Position numbers and translations under genes: made by a program | In this document: in pieces, positions 6,920-16,803 of the stretch | Layout of the letters: the number at the start of each line of letters is the position of its first letter | How positions within the stretch are numbered: position 1 is the first letter of the stretch | DNA from: Sphingomonadales bacterium | Lineage (GTDB): Bacteria; Pseudomonadota; Alphaproteobacteria; Sphingomonadales; Sphingomonadaceae | Direction of reading: 5' to 3' | NCBI GenBank assembly: GCA_025352685.1 | Contig: JANXSN010000064.1 | Coordinates: 1 to 64,000, forward strand | DNA length: 64,000 nt | Notes under the pieces: generated by a model | Told to the model about the DNA's origin: nothing | Database searches by the model: none | What the model saw: only the letters and a program-made list of their open reading frames with translations

Positions 6920-9445
6920 CTAGAATCTTTTGCGGAAATTGATTTCGATGATCCGGCCGCGGGCATCGAGGTAGCCGGGTTGATAGCCCAGGGGAATCAG
7001 GCCACTTCCGTCGTGTACCTCGCGAATCGTGTCGAAGAGGTTCATGATGCTCAGTCGAATACGCGATCCCTTGAGGAACGGTACTGCGCCAATCAGCTTT
7101 TTATTGCTGTCAAAATTCATGAAGGCACTCAGGTTGACAGTCGCGAGGTCGCCAAAATCAAGTGTGGAGGTGGCGGTCGATCCCGTCACTACCGAGCCGC
7201 TCTGATAAATCCCGGTCATGCGAACGCCGATCCCCTTGTTGAACCAGCCCGCGTCGAGATCGAAGCTGTGGCGCGGGCTACCGCCCGACGTGCCGGTCGC
7301 GTCGCCGCCAAGCAGGTTGAGGACCGGCAGGCCCGGGCGGATCTGGACCTGATCCTTGAATCGGATGCTGTCATACAGGGCAATCGTCCACCGACCCCCT
7401 TGGGTCCCGCCATTGCCGAAGCCGCGCCCAAAACCGCCCCCGCTGGGACGCGGGCCGCCACCGCCACCAGGAGGCGGGCCGCCCAGAAAGCCGGAACCTC
7501 GTCCACCCGCTGGTTGACCGAATTCCTTTTGGAACGTGAAGCCCACGCGTACCACGTCGCTCGCGGTCGCCGCGAAATTGACGCTGCGTCCGTCGATCGA
7601 GACGAGCCGCCCACTGGCGTCGCGGCTCACTCGACTGGCAAACGCGGCTTCGATGTCAGGCGTGAGCGGTGGGAAGGCGGCAACGGGGTTGGTGCTGCGA
7701 TTTCGGAAGAAATCGACGCTGACGGTCAGCCCTTTCAGTTTTGGCGGCTGGTAATTCAGACTGACTTTGGCGTCACGCTGAACTTCGGTTAGCAGCGCCG
7801 GATTGCCGCCAGAAATGCGGTTGACCAATACGGTTTCCCCTCGCGTGAAATCGTAGGTCGGAACGCCTGGTGTCACGATCGCAGGATTACCGAGCGCCCC
7901 GATGTCGGGCTCGTTTTCGCTGCCGATCGCGCTGGCTAGCAGGGTGACACCCTCGAGAGGCTGCCAGTTGAGGCCATAGCCAAAGCTGATCAGGTTGCCG
8001 AAGTCCGAAAGGTGGCGATAGCCCAGATTGCCGTTGATCGATAACTTGCCGAGAGCGGCGGCAACACCGCGGTCGGCACTCGCGAGCGGAATATCGATAT
8101 TGAGCCGCCCATTGGCTTCATCGCGGGCAAGATTTGTCCCGAGTGGGGTGCCGCTCCTTAGCGTCTCGCTGTTCAGCCGGGTCGTCGCAAAGCCGACGCG
8201 GACGGTGGTGCGGATCGCGCCCGCCGGAAGCTCGATGAGTGGACCCGACAGCGTGTAAATGCCGCTCGATGTGTAGGTTTGGGTACGTGCCGTATCACGC
8301 GCCACGAATGGCACGCTTGCTGGGAAGGCGGCGAGATAAGGATTTGCGGTGCTGCCGGGAGCCGAGATCGCGGTCTGCACTGCAGCTGCGTCGATGCCCC
8401 GATCAGTTAGCGTCGAGGAAATCGAGCGGTCATAATTGCCGGTCAGCGTCCAAAACCATTTATGGATATTGCCGTTGACGGTTAGCCCGGCGTGCAGCGC
8501 ATCGGTCTGCGTCGCGCGGGCCAGTGCAGGGATGAATCCGCGCGTCAACACAACGGGTGCACCAGCGGGAGAAAAGCTTTCTCCCGCAGGGATGGTGAAC
8601 GTTCCAACGGGAACGCCGAGCAGGGCGTCGCTCGTGTCGCGCTGCCAACTGAGGTTGACGGTCGCCGATACCGTGTCGGTGAGCTTGCGGTTGAGGACGC
8701 TGTTGAGTTTGAGCGTGTTCGACGCCGGCAGCAGCGTGCGATAGAGCCCGGTATCAGCAAACGGAAAGACGGTGGCGCGCTGGACGATGTTGCGGTCGCT
8801 TTCGAGGACCTGCGTATTTTTGTTGTACTGCCCCCCGATCGTCAGCCGACCCGTCTTGCCGATATTGACGAGCGTTGCCTCTGCCTCACCTTCGCGGCGA
8901 GCGCCCGCTGTTGAGCCCCGGTATTCACCATTGGTCGTTATCGCCCGAAAATCGTCCTTCAGGATAAAGTTCACAACCCGCTGATCGGCGGAATAGCCGT
9001 ATTGCAGGGCAACTTCTTCGGGCAGAATTTGCACCCGCTTGATGGCCTCGGGCGGCAAGTCGCGAAGTTCGCCGAACCCCGAAATCCGAAGACCGTTGAG
9101 CAGGACAACGGGGCCGCCGCTGCCGCGTCCCCGGCCGGGGCCGGTCTGCGGTGCGAGCGCGGCCAGCAATTCGGTGATCGACGTCGCACCGTAGCTTTCA
9201 ACGGCCTGTTCGCTCAGCTCGACGACGGGGGGGACGTCGCTGATGACGCTGCCGGTGAGATGCGGTGCGGTAACGACGATTTCGTCATTTGCCGGCGTGG
9301 GGTCAGGCGAAGAGGTCGTGTTAGAATTTGCCGGAGTGTCTGCGGCGATTGCTGAAGACGGTGAGGTTGAAATCGCGACGGCGACAATCACGGGACCCAA
9401 GATACGCATCGACGGCTGCATAGCTTTGTTTGATGAACCGAGCAT
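6920..9445 (-). CDS. TonB-dependent outer-membrane receptor with Gly-rich insert
   Basis: An outer-membrane beta-barrel receptor of about 840 residues. It has a signal segment (MRILGPVIVAVAIS onward), a plug domain with a DEIVVTAPH segment, VVLLNGLRISGFG and EVALQYGYSADQRVVNFILKD, then a barrel ending in a terminal Phe. In the barrel a low-complexity Gly/Pro-rich stretch (complement of about 7425-7515) lies between strands. Receptors of this kind with Gly-rich loops are common in sphingomonads, and their ligands are mostly unknown. The first ATG is used here; an in-frame TTG lies six bases further upstream and later ATGs are possible. It converges with the M20 gene, nine bases away. Confidence 0.88.
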   Translation of the reverse strand: MLGSSNKAMQPSMRILGPVIVAVAISTSPSSAIAADTPANSNTTSSPDPTPANDEIVVTAPHLTGSVISDVPPVVELSEQAVESYGATSITELLAALAPQTGPGRGRGSGGPVVLLNGLRISGFGELRDLPPEAIKRVQILPEEVALQYGYSADQRVVNFILKDDFRAITTNGEYRGSTAGARREGEAEATLVNIGKTGRLTIGGQYNKNTQVLESDRNIVQRATVFPFADTGLYRTLLPASNTLKLNSVLNRKLTDTVSATVNLSWQRDTSDALLGVPVGTFTIPAGESFSPAGAPVVLTRGFIPALARATQTDALHAGLTVNGNIHKWFWTLTGNYDRSISSTLTDRGIDAAAVQTAISAPGSTANPYLAAFPASVPFVARDTARTQTYTSSGIYTLSGPLIELPAGAIRTTVRVGFATTRLNSETLRSGTPLGTNLARDEANGRLNIDIPLASADRGVAAALGKLSINGNLGYRHLSDFGNLISFGYGLNWQPLEGVTLLASAIGSENEPDIGALGNPAIVTPGVPTYDFTRGETVLVNRISGGNPALLTEVQRDAKVSLNYQPPKLKGLTVSVDFFRNRSTNPVAAFPPLTPDIEAAFASRVSRDASGRLVSIDGRSVNFAATASDVVRVGFTFQKEFGQPAGGRGSGFLGGPPPGGGGGPRPSGGGFGRGFGNGGTQGGRWTIALYDSIRFKDQVQIRPGLPVLNLLGGDATGTSGGSPRHSFDLDAGWFNKGIGVRMTGIYQSGSVVTGSTATSTLDFGDLATVNLSAFMNFDSNKKLIGAVPFLKGSRIRLSIMNLFDTIREVHDGSGLIPLGYQPGYLDARGRIIEINFRKRF

Positions 9446-9756
9446 TGCCAACTTGGGTCTCGTGAAACTACGCGGCGTAGCTCGGTCGCAAGGCGACCTT
9501 GAGACGACGCGGTATTAGGGCCATCTGCGCCGCCACGGCGCGCCGCAGGCGTTTCCCCTTTCCTCCTTTATGCACGCCGCGTCCACCGTATCGAAGCCCA
9601 CCGCATCGAAGCCCACCGCGACGACGACGCCGTCATCGGCGGTGGTCCCGACGTTGGCCACAATCGTCAACCGTGCCTTGGTCACGCAGTAGTTTTGCAA
9701 CCATGCCTGACGTCGCTCACGAACAACCGTGGCTGCGCGTAGCGACCTCTCTCGCG
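9446..9756. other. Intergenic stretch with a 15-base tandem repeat
   Basis: About 310 bases lie between the TonB receptor start and the end of cysK. A 15-base unit, accgNatcgaagccc, occurs twice in tandem at 9585-9614. A leftward frame of 61 codons covers it, starting at TTG 9700, but it has no convincing ribosome site or recognisable product. Presumably the receptor promoter is here. No terminator hairpin for cysK was seen. Confidence 0.4.
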
Positions 9757-10674
9757 CTACTCGGGCAGGAAATCGGGCACGGAAAGATACCGCTCGCCGG
9801 TATCGTAGTTGAAACCCAGGATGCGCGAACCCGATGGCAAGTCAGGCAGCTTTTGCGCAATGGCTGCAAGCGTTGCCCCTGACGAGATGCCGACGAGCAT
9901 CCCTTCCTCAGCAGCGGCGCGCCTTGCCATGACTTTGGCATCGGCAGAATCGACCTTGATGACGCCGTCGAGCAATTGGGTGTGAAGGTTGGCCGGTACA
10001 AAACCTGCGCCAATTCCCTGGATCGGGTGGGGCCCGGGTTGACCGCCCGAGATCACGGGCGAAAGCGTCGGCTCGACCGCAAATACCTTCAGCTTTGGCC
10101 AGACTTTTTTGAGCGCTTCCGCGCAGCCGGTGATGTGGCCGCCGGTGCCCACGCCCGTGATCATGACATCGATCGGTGTGTCGCTAAAGTCAGTCAGTAT
10201 TTCCTGTGCCGTCGTGCGAACATGCGCGGTGATGTTGCAAGGATTTTCGAATTGCTGTGGCATCCACGCGCCTGGTGTTGTGTCGACGATCTCGATGGCG
10301 CGCTCGATCGCGCCCTTCATGCCCTTTTCACGCGGGGTAAGATCGAATGTTGCGCCATAGGCAAGCATCAAGCGCCGACGCTCGATACTCATGCTTTCGG
10401 GCATGACGAGGACAAGCTTGTATCCCTTGACCGCAGCCACCATCGCGAGGCCGATGCCGGTGTTTCCCGATGTCGGCTCGACGATGGAACCGCCCGGTTT
10501 GAGGGCGCCGGACTTTTCGGCGTCCTCGATCATGGCCAACGCAATGCGGTCCTTGATCGACCCTCCCGGATTTGAACGCTCGGACTTGATCCAGACTTCG
10601 GCATCGGGAAACAGGCGGCTCATCCGAATGTGAGGCGTATTGCCAATCGTTTCGAGGATAGTGGTAGCTTTCAT
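9757..10674 (-). CDS. cysK: Cysteine synthase A (O-acetylserine sulfhydrylase)
   Basis: A cytoplasmic PLP enzyme that makes cysteine from O-acetylserine and sulfide. The 305-residue chain shows the PLP lysine in [10 protein letters not shown] (Lys41), the substrate loop PTSGNTGIG (68-75 region) and the phosphate-binding [10 protein letters not shown]. The ATG overlaps the stop of the upstream MFS gene as ATGA, so the two are co-translated. The pairing suggests a transporter linked to sulfur or amino-acid metabolism, but that is inference. Confidence 0.95.
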   Translation of the reverse strand: MKATTILETIGNTPHIRMSRLFPDAEVWIKSERSNPGGSIKDRIALAMIEDAEKSGALKPGGSIVEPTSGNTGIGLAMVAAVKGYKLVLVMPESMSIERRRLMLAYGATFDLTPREKGMKGAIERAIEIVDTTPGAWMPQQFENPCNITAHVRTTAQEILTDFSDTPIDVMITGVGTGGHITGCAEALKKVWPKLKVFAVEPTLSPVISGGQPGPHPIQGIGAGFVPANLHTQLLDGVIKVDSADAKVMARRAAAEEGMLVGISSGATLAAIAQKLPDLPSGSRILGFNYDTGERYLSVPDFLPE

Positions 10675-11963
10675 GCGGGCTTCTCCTGCATCACGGCGTT
10701 GCTTGAGGCGGTCTCAGGCGGGTGAAACGTACGTGCCCGTCGGAGTTCTGGAAAGATATAGGCCCAGCCGAGCGCAACTGCCATGGCTCCGACACCACCG
10801 ATGACAACCGCGCCAACAGGACCAAGCACGGCGGCAACCAGCCCTGACTGGACTTCGCCGAGCTCATTCGACGCCGAGATGGCTAGCCCCGAAACCGCAG
10901 ACACGCGACCGCGCATCGAGTCTGGCGTATAAAGCTGGACGAGCGACGAGCGGACATAGACCGACAACATGTCGACGGCGCCAAGGATGCTCAGGGCAGC
11001 AAGCGACAGCCCCATCTGCCGCGAGAGGCCAAAGACGATCGTCATCACGCCAAAAGCTGCGACCGCGCAAAGCATCTTGAGCCCAACATTGTTCTTGAGC
11101 GGTCTCCATGAGAACCAGAGCGCAGTCAGCGCCGCGCCAACTGCAGGTGCGGCACGCAGCAGACCCAGACCCGGCGTGCCGACGTGGAGGATGTCGCGGG
11201 CGTAGACCGGTAACATCGCGGTCGCGCCGCCCAAGAGGACGGCAAACATGTCGAGCGTGACCGCGCCGAGAAGAAAGCGATGGTTGCGAACATACGCAAG
11301 ACCGTCAGCCATTTGACGAACGGGACCAGTTTTGTTCTCGAACGGCGGGGGTACGATTCGACGGATCGGCGTCATCGCGATGATCGCGATGAGCATCAGT
11401 GCCGCGGCGGTCCAATAGGGAAGTGCGGGGTTGGCTGCGTAAAGGAAGCCGCCAATTGCTGGTCCGATAACCGATCCGGTTTGCCAGGCAATCGAGCTCA
11501 TCGCGATCGCTTTGGGTAACAGGGAGGCGGGCACGATATTCGGCGCGATCGCCGATAAAGCGGGGCCGCCGAACACACGCGCGACGCCGTGCATTGCCGC
11601 GAGGGCGAATAATATCGGCAGGGTGAGCAGGTGGTGAGCGGTGACATAGCCCAGAGCGAGCGCAATGCTCATGTCGATGGCGTTTGCGAGCCGCGCGACA
11701 GTACGCCGCTCGAAACGGTCGGCGACCCAGCCCGCAACGGGCGTCAGGACCGCAAGCGGAATAAACTGGAACAGCCCGACCAGACCGATCTGGAACGAAG
11801 CTTGCGGTATCGACATCGCGTATTTGCCGCGTGCCGTGTCATAGACCTGATAGCCGATGATGACGATCATCCCGATCGTCGACAGTACGGCCGCGAATCG
11901 CGCGATCCAGAACAGTCTGTAATCGGGAATATCGAGCGGAGAGGTGGGAGTGGCGCCAGTCAC
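10671..11963 (-). CDS. MFS transporter, EntS/multidrug-like
   Basis: A 430-residue inner-membrane protein with about twelve hydrophobic helices. The loop [17 protein letters not shown] after the second helix is the MFS motif-A region, and the overall pattern resembles the EntS-like exporter group. Start is a GTG preceded by AAAGGGATGTC. It is the first gene of a two-gene unit with cysK (4-base overlap). Export of a cysteine-derived or other metabolite is possible, but the substrate cannot be read from sequence. Confidence 0.85.
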   Translation of the reverse strand: MTGATPTSPLDIPDYRLFWIARFAAVLSTIGMIVIIGYQVYDTARGKYAMSIPQASFQIGLVGLFQFIPLAVLTPVAGWVADRFERRTVARLANAIDMSIALALGYVTAHHLLTLPILFALAAMHGVARVFGGPALSAIAPNIVPASLLPKAIAMSSIAWQTGSVIGPAIGGFLYAANPALPYWTAAALMLIAIIAMTPIRRIVPPPFENKTGPVRQMADGLAYVRNHRFLLGAVTLDMFAVLLGGATAMLPVYARDILHVGTPGLGLLRAAPAVGAALTALWFSWRPLKNNVGLKMLCAVAAFGVMTIVFGLSRQMGLSLAALSILGAVDMLSVYVRSSLVQLYTPDSMRGRVSAVSGLAISASNELGEVQSGLVAAVLGPVGAVVIGGVGAMAVALGWAYIFPELRRARTFHPPETASSNAVMQEKPA

Positions 11964-12025
11964 GACATCCCTTTGGCCTGATGATCCGCCTGCCGCAACA
12001 CTGACGGACCTTTGGTGGGCGATAG

Positions 12026-12853
12026 TCAGGCTTGGTCGATGAACGCCAATAAATCGCGGGCGACTTCATTTTTGTGCGTCGCAAGCACGCCGTGCGCTGC
12101 CCCTTCATACTCGATCAGACGCGAATTTGGAACGGCTGCGGCGGTCTTGCGCGCGCTGATGTCGATGGGGACTGTTCGGTCCTCGGTTCCGTGCAGGATC
12201 AACGTCGGCAGGTCGAACGCTGCGAGGTCGCCGCGGAAATCAGTCGATGAAAAAGCGGTGAGACAGGCGAGCGTGGGCCACAGCCCGGCCATCATCGCCA
12301 TCTGGAAGGTTGCATCGAGGACACCCTGGCTGACGGCCTTGCTGATCCACCCGTTGCCATAGAACTGAGGCGCAAAATCTTGCATGAAACCCGCGCGGTC
12401 GGACCGAATGTCCTTTTTCATACCTTCGAAAACGTCGCCAGGCGCACCGTCAGGGTTATCGGCTGTTTTGAGCATGAACGGCACCACCGACGAGATAAGC
12501 CCGACCTGCTTCACCTTCGCCTTGCTGTGGCGCGACAGGTAGCGCGCGACTTCACCGCCGCCCATCGAGAAGCCGACAAGAACAGCGTCTTCGACTTCGG
12601 CAGCGTCGATCACATCGGCAAGGTCGTCGGCGAAGCTGTCGTAGTCGTAGCCATGCCAAGGCTGGTCCGAGCGCCCGAACCCGCGCCGGTCATAGGCAAT
12701 GACCCGGTGACCGGCTTGCGCCAACGTCAGGGCGACATCGTCCCAGCTGTCGGCATTGAGCGGCCAGCCATGGATAAGGACGATATCGCGGCCGCTGTCT
12801 CCCAGCTGCTTGACGTAAAGGTCGGTGTCGTCGCGCGTCGTGATGAACGGCAT
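12026..12853 (-). CDS. Alpha/beta hydrolase, non-heme chloroperoxidase-like
   Basis: A 275-residue cytoplasmic hydrolase. The nucleophile elbow is GFSMGG with Ser96, the acid is Asp225 in HGTEDRTVP, and the His is H254 in GAAHGV. An HGWPLNADSW oxyanion segment (29-38) is typical of the cofactor-free haloperoxidase/arylesterase group. The start MPFITTRDD was chosen because CAGGAGAAATTTC lies directly upstream; a longer frame extends nine codons further without a ribosome site. The substrate is unknown. Confidence 0.88.
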   Translation of the reverse strand: MPFITTRDDTDLYVKQLGDSGRDIVLIHGWPLNADSWDDVALTLAQAGHRVIAYDRRGFGRSDQPWHGYDYDSFADDLADVIDAAEVEDAVLVGFSMGGGEVARYLSRHSKAKVKQVGLISSVVPFMLKTADNPDGAPGDVFEGMKKDIRSDRAGFMQDFAPQFYGNGWISKAVSQGVLDATFQMAMMAGLWPTLACLTAFSSTDFRGDLAAFDLPTLILHGTEDRTVPIDISARKTAAAVPNSRLIEYEGAAHGVLATHKNEVARDLLAFIDQA

Positions 12854-12934
12854 GAAATTTCTCCTGAGGATCGTCGGCAAACGCCTTCGACCAGAAAAAG
12901 TTGCTCCCCAATCGGTGTACGCCAGCAGCGGCGC

Positions 12935-13651
12935 TCAGGTAAGCGGAATGACGGCGCCAATTGCAGGCGTCTTGCCGCGTGAAACGATCACGCGGTCGCC
13001 AACCTTGACCTGCCCGAAAAGCAGCTTGGCGAACGGCACGGGCACCCCGATGCAGCCGTTCGTAGCCCAACCCCATTGCAGATGGGTCGAGCCATGCACC
13101 GCGACACCGTCGCCGGTCAGGCGCAGATTATAGGGCATCGGTGCGCCGAAGATGGACGACACGTGGTGGACGTCCTTGCCCAAGATCGGAAAGGTGCCGA
13201 GCGGCGTGGGCGAATCGTCGGCACCATAAAGAATGACGGCCGTGCCGATCTCGCGGCCGCTGCGGAAAACGTGGATCAACTGCGTGCCGATATCGATCGT
13301 GACCAGCACCGGCCCGGCAGGTATGCCTTCGTCATTCCAGATGAAGTCACCATGCTGGAACTGCTCTGGACGGTTCAAAAAGCTTGTAATGCGATACGCT
13401 GCCGGTGCCGCCGCGGGGGCAGACGGTGCCAGTCTCGCGTTGATCGGGGCAATCCCGGCGGGTGCAACAGCTGTGACGCGGGCAACGACGGGCGCCACCG
13501 GAGGTGCTGCGAACTGCCGAGCCGGCTTAGCAGGATTCGGCGCCGGCACGGCAACAACAGCGAAAATGCCGAGAATGCCGAGAATGCCGAGCAGCCCGAT
13601 GCCGAGCATGGTGTTACGCGCAGTTTCAATCGACACGGTTTTTGCACTCAT
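12935..13651 (-). CDS. L,D-transpeptidase (YkuD domain)
   Basis: The 238-residue protein has one N-terminal membrane anchor (about 15-35), an Ala/Pro-rich linker to about 85, and a YkuD catalytic domain. The catalytic region is VHGSTH (185-190) followed by TNGCIG with Cys200, the pattern for enzymes that make 3-3 peptidoglycan crosslinks or attach proteins to peptidoglycan in the periplasm. The usual Ser-His/Lys-Gly-Cys is here Thr-Asn-Gly-Cys. The membrane helix is encoded by a short 9-base tandem repeat (Gly-Ile-Leu repeats). It stands alone. Confidence 0.88.
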   Translation of the reverse strand: MSAKTVSIETARNTMLGIGLLGILGILGIFAVVAVPAPNPAKPARQFAAPPVAPVVARVTAVAPAGIAPINARLAPSAPAAAPAAYRITSFLNRPEQFQHGDFIWNDEGIPAGPVLVTIDIGTQLIHVFRSGREIGTAVILYGADDSPTPLGTFPILGKDVHHVSSIFGAPMPYNLRLTGDGVAVHGSTHLQWGWATNGCIGVPVPFAKLLFGQVKVGDRVIVSRGKTPAIGAVIPLT

Positions 13652-13794
13652 CGCAGAAGCGCTCCAGTAAGGTTGACGCCCCGTTTACTGTGTCTGGCCT
13701 CCTTGTGGGAGGGGGGCTTGCGCCTGCGTGCCGTGGTGGGACGGTAACCAACCTGGTCAACATGTTGGTGATGTAACGCGCGGCGCGCAGATGC

Positions 13795-13963
13795 GCCGGC
13801 ACGGATCGTTGCTGCCAATCTGATTGTCCTTAAGGTCAAGGGCAACGATTATCGACTGGCGGTGGTTGTAGATTTCCAAAACGCCATCGTCTGGATCAAG
13901 TGGATTGGCACTCACAAGCAGAATGACGCATCGACGTTAGCGATGTTGAATAAGGCAGCTGAC
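13795..13963 (+). pseudogene. higB: higB toxin remnant (C-terminal part)
   Basis: In the rightward frame this reads RIVAANLIVLKVKG, NDYRLAVVVDF and IVWIKWIGTH, which matches the C-terminal half of HigB-family mRNA interferase toxins. The N-terminal half is missing and no start with a ribosome site is present. The frame runs without a stop into the antitoxin relic, whereas intact modules keep two genes. It is taken to be a decayed toxin. Confidence 0.7.
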
Positions 13964-14246
13964 ATGAAGCCGGTCCGCACCGAGGCTGACTATGAAGCCG
14001 CGTTAGAACACGTGGCGGCGCTGTGGGGCGCCCGCGAACGATACGCCTGATGGCGCCGGCTCGACGTGCGGGCGATACTGATTGATGTTTATGAGGCCAG
14101 CCACCACGCAACCGACCCGCACCCGCCTCGCCGAAGTGCTCAATCGCAAACGTAGTTTGTCGATTGGCATGATTGGCCGCTTGCATGATGAGCTCGGTAG
14201 CTCGGCAGAGAGCTTGATCCAGTCCTCGCGCGCAAGAGCGGCATAA
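13964..14246 (+). pseudogene. higA: higA antitoxin remnant, interrupted
   Basis: The reading starts MKPVRTEADYEAALEHVAAL, the typical HigA N-terminus, and meets a TGA at 14048. The same frame then gives RRLDVRAILIDVYEASHHAT, the next part of the family. After DPH the frame shifts and about 25 codons of the helix-turn-helix are lost; the remaining end reads RLAEVLNRKRSLSIGMIGRL up to a TAA. The gene therefore has a stop, a deletion and a frameshift. The following 258 bases up to the helicase gene hold nothing I recognise. Confidence 0.75.
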
Positions 14247-14504
14247 CTCCCTTACGCACGGGACCGAGATCCGGGAGAAACGAAAGATCGACCCGTTTCA
14301 CGCCGACCCCGGGCTCCAAGACTTCGGCACTCGCTTCGTTGTGGCAAGGTCTTGCGCGATCTGCGGCAAAGCCATCCGCAACTACCCCACAAAAATTGGC
14401 TATTGAGCGGTAATGGCGGGCCTTTGAGGGGAGAGTGCCTTGCAAGGGCGACAAACTTGCGTCTGTATCTGTCGCGCACGCAAAACTCGTTCTGCCATTG
14501 ACGA

Positions 14505-16799
14505 TCAAGTGCTCACAAAGCTGTCCAACACTCGCTTGCGTCCCGCGTGCTCGAACTCGATCTCAAGCTTGTTGCCTTCGATTTCTGCGATCGTCCCGTA
14601 ACCGAATTTTGTGTGAAATACGCGCTGGCCGACGGCAAGGTCGTCGCGGCCTTTGTTGCCGAGGCTGATCGCAGGGCCGCGCGCCTCGACGATGCGTTGG
14701 GGTGTCGCGGAAAAATTGCCTGCCGCGCGCTGCCAGCCGGGGCCGCGCGTGCCAGCGCGGGTCGCATTGGCCGCCGCGAGATGGGCAAAGGGGTCGCCTT
14801 GTGCAGACCAGTTTGCTTGCCACAGGCTCGCGCCTCCCGCCATCGTCGTTTCGTGCTCTACGTTATCGGCGGGGAGTTCGGCGATGAAGCGGCTTGGAAT
14901 GCTGCTGGTCCACTGGCCATAGATCCGCCGGTTAGCCGCGTGAAGGATGGTGGCTTCGCGGCGGGCCCGTGTGATGGCGACATAAGCCAGCCGGCGTTCC
15001 TCTTCGAGCGAGTTGAGCCCGCCCTCGTCGAGCGCACGTTGCGAGGGAAATACCCCTTCTTCCCAACCAACAAGAAACACCTTGTCGAATTCGAGACCCT
15101 TGGCGGCGTGGATGGTCATGATCGTAACCTTGGCGTCGTTTACAGCAGCTTCGTTGTCCATGACCAGGCTGACGTGCTCGAGGAAGTCACCGAGCGTTTC
15201 GTATTCCTCCATCGCGCGCGCCAGTTCAGTGAGGTTTTCGAGGCGCCCGCTCGCTTCGACGGTCTTTTCGGCCTGAAGTGCGGCCGTATAGCCGCTCTCG
15301 TCGAGCATGGTCCGCGCGAGGTCAGCGTGCGTCATCGTGCCCGCCATGTCGCGCCAGCGCGCGATGTCACCGACCAGATTGCCTAACGCGCGCCGCGCCT
15401 GAGGGGTCAGCTCGTCGGTGTCGAGAATACGGGCGGCGGCATGCGTAAGCGGAATGGCCTGGGCACGCGCAAGCATCTGGACTTTTGCCACGGCCTTGTC
15501 GCCGAGGCCACGCTTGGGGACGTTGACGATGCGTTCAAACGCAAGGTCGTCGCTTGGCTGGTTGATGAGGCGCAGATAGGCGAGGGCGTCCCGGATTTCG
15601 GCGCGTTCGTAAAACCGGAAGCCTCCGACGATCCGGTACGGCATGCCGATCGAGATGAAGCGGTCCTCGAACTCGCGGCTTTGGTATTGCGCGCGGATGA
15701 GAATGGCGGCGCCGTCGAGGCTGTTGCTGCCCTTGGGTCCCCTTTGTTGCCAGCTCTCGATCTCGTCGCCAACGCGGCGCGCCTCCTCGGGACCGTCCCA
15801 GACGCCGATAACCTTGACCCTGTCGCCTTGCGCAACGTCGGTGAACAATGTTTTACCGAGGCGGCCAGAGTTATGGGCAATGACGCCGCTGGCAGCAGCG
15901 AGGATGTGCGGTGTGCTGCGGTAATTCTGCTCGAGTCGGATGACTTTGGCACCCGGAAAATCCTTTTCAAACTTGAGGATATTTTCGACTTGCGCGCCGC
16001 GCCAACTGTAGATTGACTGGTCGTCGTCGCCGACACAGCATATATTCTTGCGCTGCTGCGCGAGCAGGCGGAGCCATAAATACTGGCTGCTGTTGGTGTC
16101 CTGATACTCGTCAACCATGATGTAGCGGAAGCGATTCTGATAGCTTTCGAGAACATCGCGGTGCGTCTTCAAAATCACGAGCATGTGGAGGAGCAGGTCA
16201 CCGAAATCGCAAGCGTTGAGCGCGTTGAGGCGAGCCTGATAAGCGGCGTAGAGCTCGCCGCCCCGGCCGTTGGCGAAGCGTTCGCTTTCCCCCGCGTCGA
16301 CGTCCGCCGGGCTCAGTCCCTTATTTTTCCACTGGTCGATCAGGCCGCCTAAAGCCCGACTGGTCCACCGCTTCTCGTCGAGATCAGCGGCGGTGATCAG
16401 TTGCTTCATCACGCGAAGCTGATCGTCGGTATCAAGGATCGTGAAATTGCTCTGGAGCCCGACGAGTTCGGCGTGGCGGCGGAGCATCTTGGCGGCGACG
16501 GCGTGGAAGGTACCAAGCCAGGGCATGCCCTCGACCGCATCGCCGACAATGCCGCGGACACGCTCGCGCATTTCGCGTGCCGCCTTGTTCGTGAAGGTGA
16601 CGCTCAGGATTTCGGACGGGTAGGCTTTACGCGTGAAGATCAGATGGGCAAGTCGGGCCGTCAGTGCGGCCGTCTTGCCGGTGCCAGCCCCCGCCAGCAC
16701 GAGAACGGGACCATCGGTTGTGAGTACGGCTTCGCGCTGTGGCGCGTTCAAGCCGCGTAGATACCCGGGATCAGAGTCGGCGGCAGGAAGCAGGGACAT
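14505..16799 (-). CDS. uvrD: ATP-dependent DNA helicase UvrD/PcrA (SF1A)
   Basis: A 764-residue 3'-5' helicase for nucleotide-excision and mismatch repair and for clearing replication blocks. Motif I is AGAGTGKT (Lys42), motif II is VDEYQDTN, and GDDDQSIYSWRGA (motif III) and the QNYRS segment (motif IV) follow. TIHAAKGLEFDKVFLVGWEEG and AYVAITRAR cover motifs V and VI. A C-terminal Tudor-like segment ends the chain (VFHTKFGYGTI). Start at MSLLPAADSD is preferred over an in-frame ATG twelve codons upstream, since family members begin just before PGYLRGLN and a LexA-type box lies between the two. Confidence 0.93.
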   Translation of the reverse strand: MSLLPAADSDPGYLRGLNAPQREAVLTTDGPVLVLAGAGTGKTAALTARLAHLIFTRKAYPSEILSVTFTNKAAREMRERVRGIVGDAVEGMPWLGTFHAVAAKMLRRHAELVGLQSNFTILDTDDQLRVMKQLITAADLDEKRWTSRALGGLIDQWKNKGLSPADVDAGESERFANGRGGELYAAYQARLNALNACDFGDLLLHMLVILKTHRDVLESYQNRFRYIMVDEYQDTNSSQYLWLRLLAQQRKNICCVGDDDQSIYSWRGAQVENILKFEKDFPGAKVIRLEQNYRSTPHILAAASGVIAHNSGRLGKTLFTDVAQGDRVKVIGVWDGPEEARRVGDEIESWQQRGPKGSNSLDGAAILIRAQYQSREFEDRFISIGMPYRIVGGFRFYERAEIRDALAYLRLINQPSDDLAFERIVNVPKRGLGDKAVAKVQMLARAQAIPLTHAAARILDTDELTPQARRALGNLVGDIARWRDMAGTMTHADLARTMLDESGYTAALQAEKTVEASGRLENLTELARAMEEYETLGDFLEHVSLVMDNEAAVNDAKVTIMTIHAAKGLEFDKVFLVGWEEGVFPSQRALDEGGLNSLEEERRLAYVAITRARREATILHAANRRIYGQWTSSIPSRFIAELPADNVEHETTMAGGASLWQANWSAQGDPFAHLAAANATRAGTRGPGWQRAAGNFSATPQRIVEARGPAISLGNKGRDDLAVGQRVFHTKFGYGTIAEIEGNKLEIEFEHAGRKRVLDSFVST

Positions 16800-16803
16800 C
16801 GAC

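Noticed and set aside
9515-9700. Small leftward peptide next to the TonB receptor as a possible peptide-toxin or RiPP precursor
   Set aside because: TTG start, no ribosome site, no leader/core pattern and no modification genes nearby; only a 15-base duplication is notable.
13648-13845. Leftward 65-codon frame upstream of the L,D-transpeptidase
   Set aside because: Arg/His-rich composition without ribosome site or motif; it overlaps the transpeptidase promoter region.
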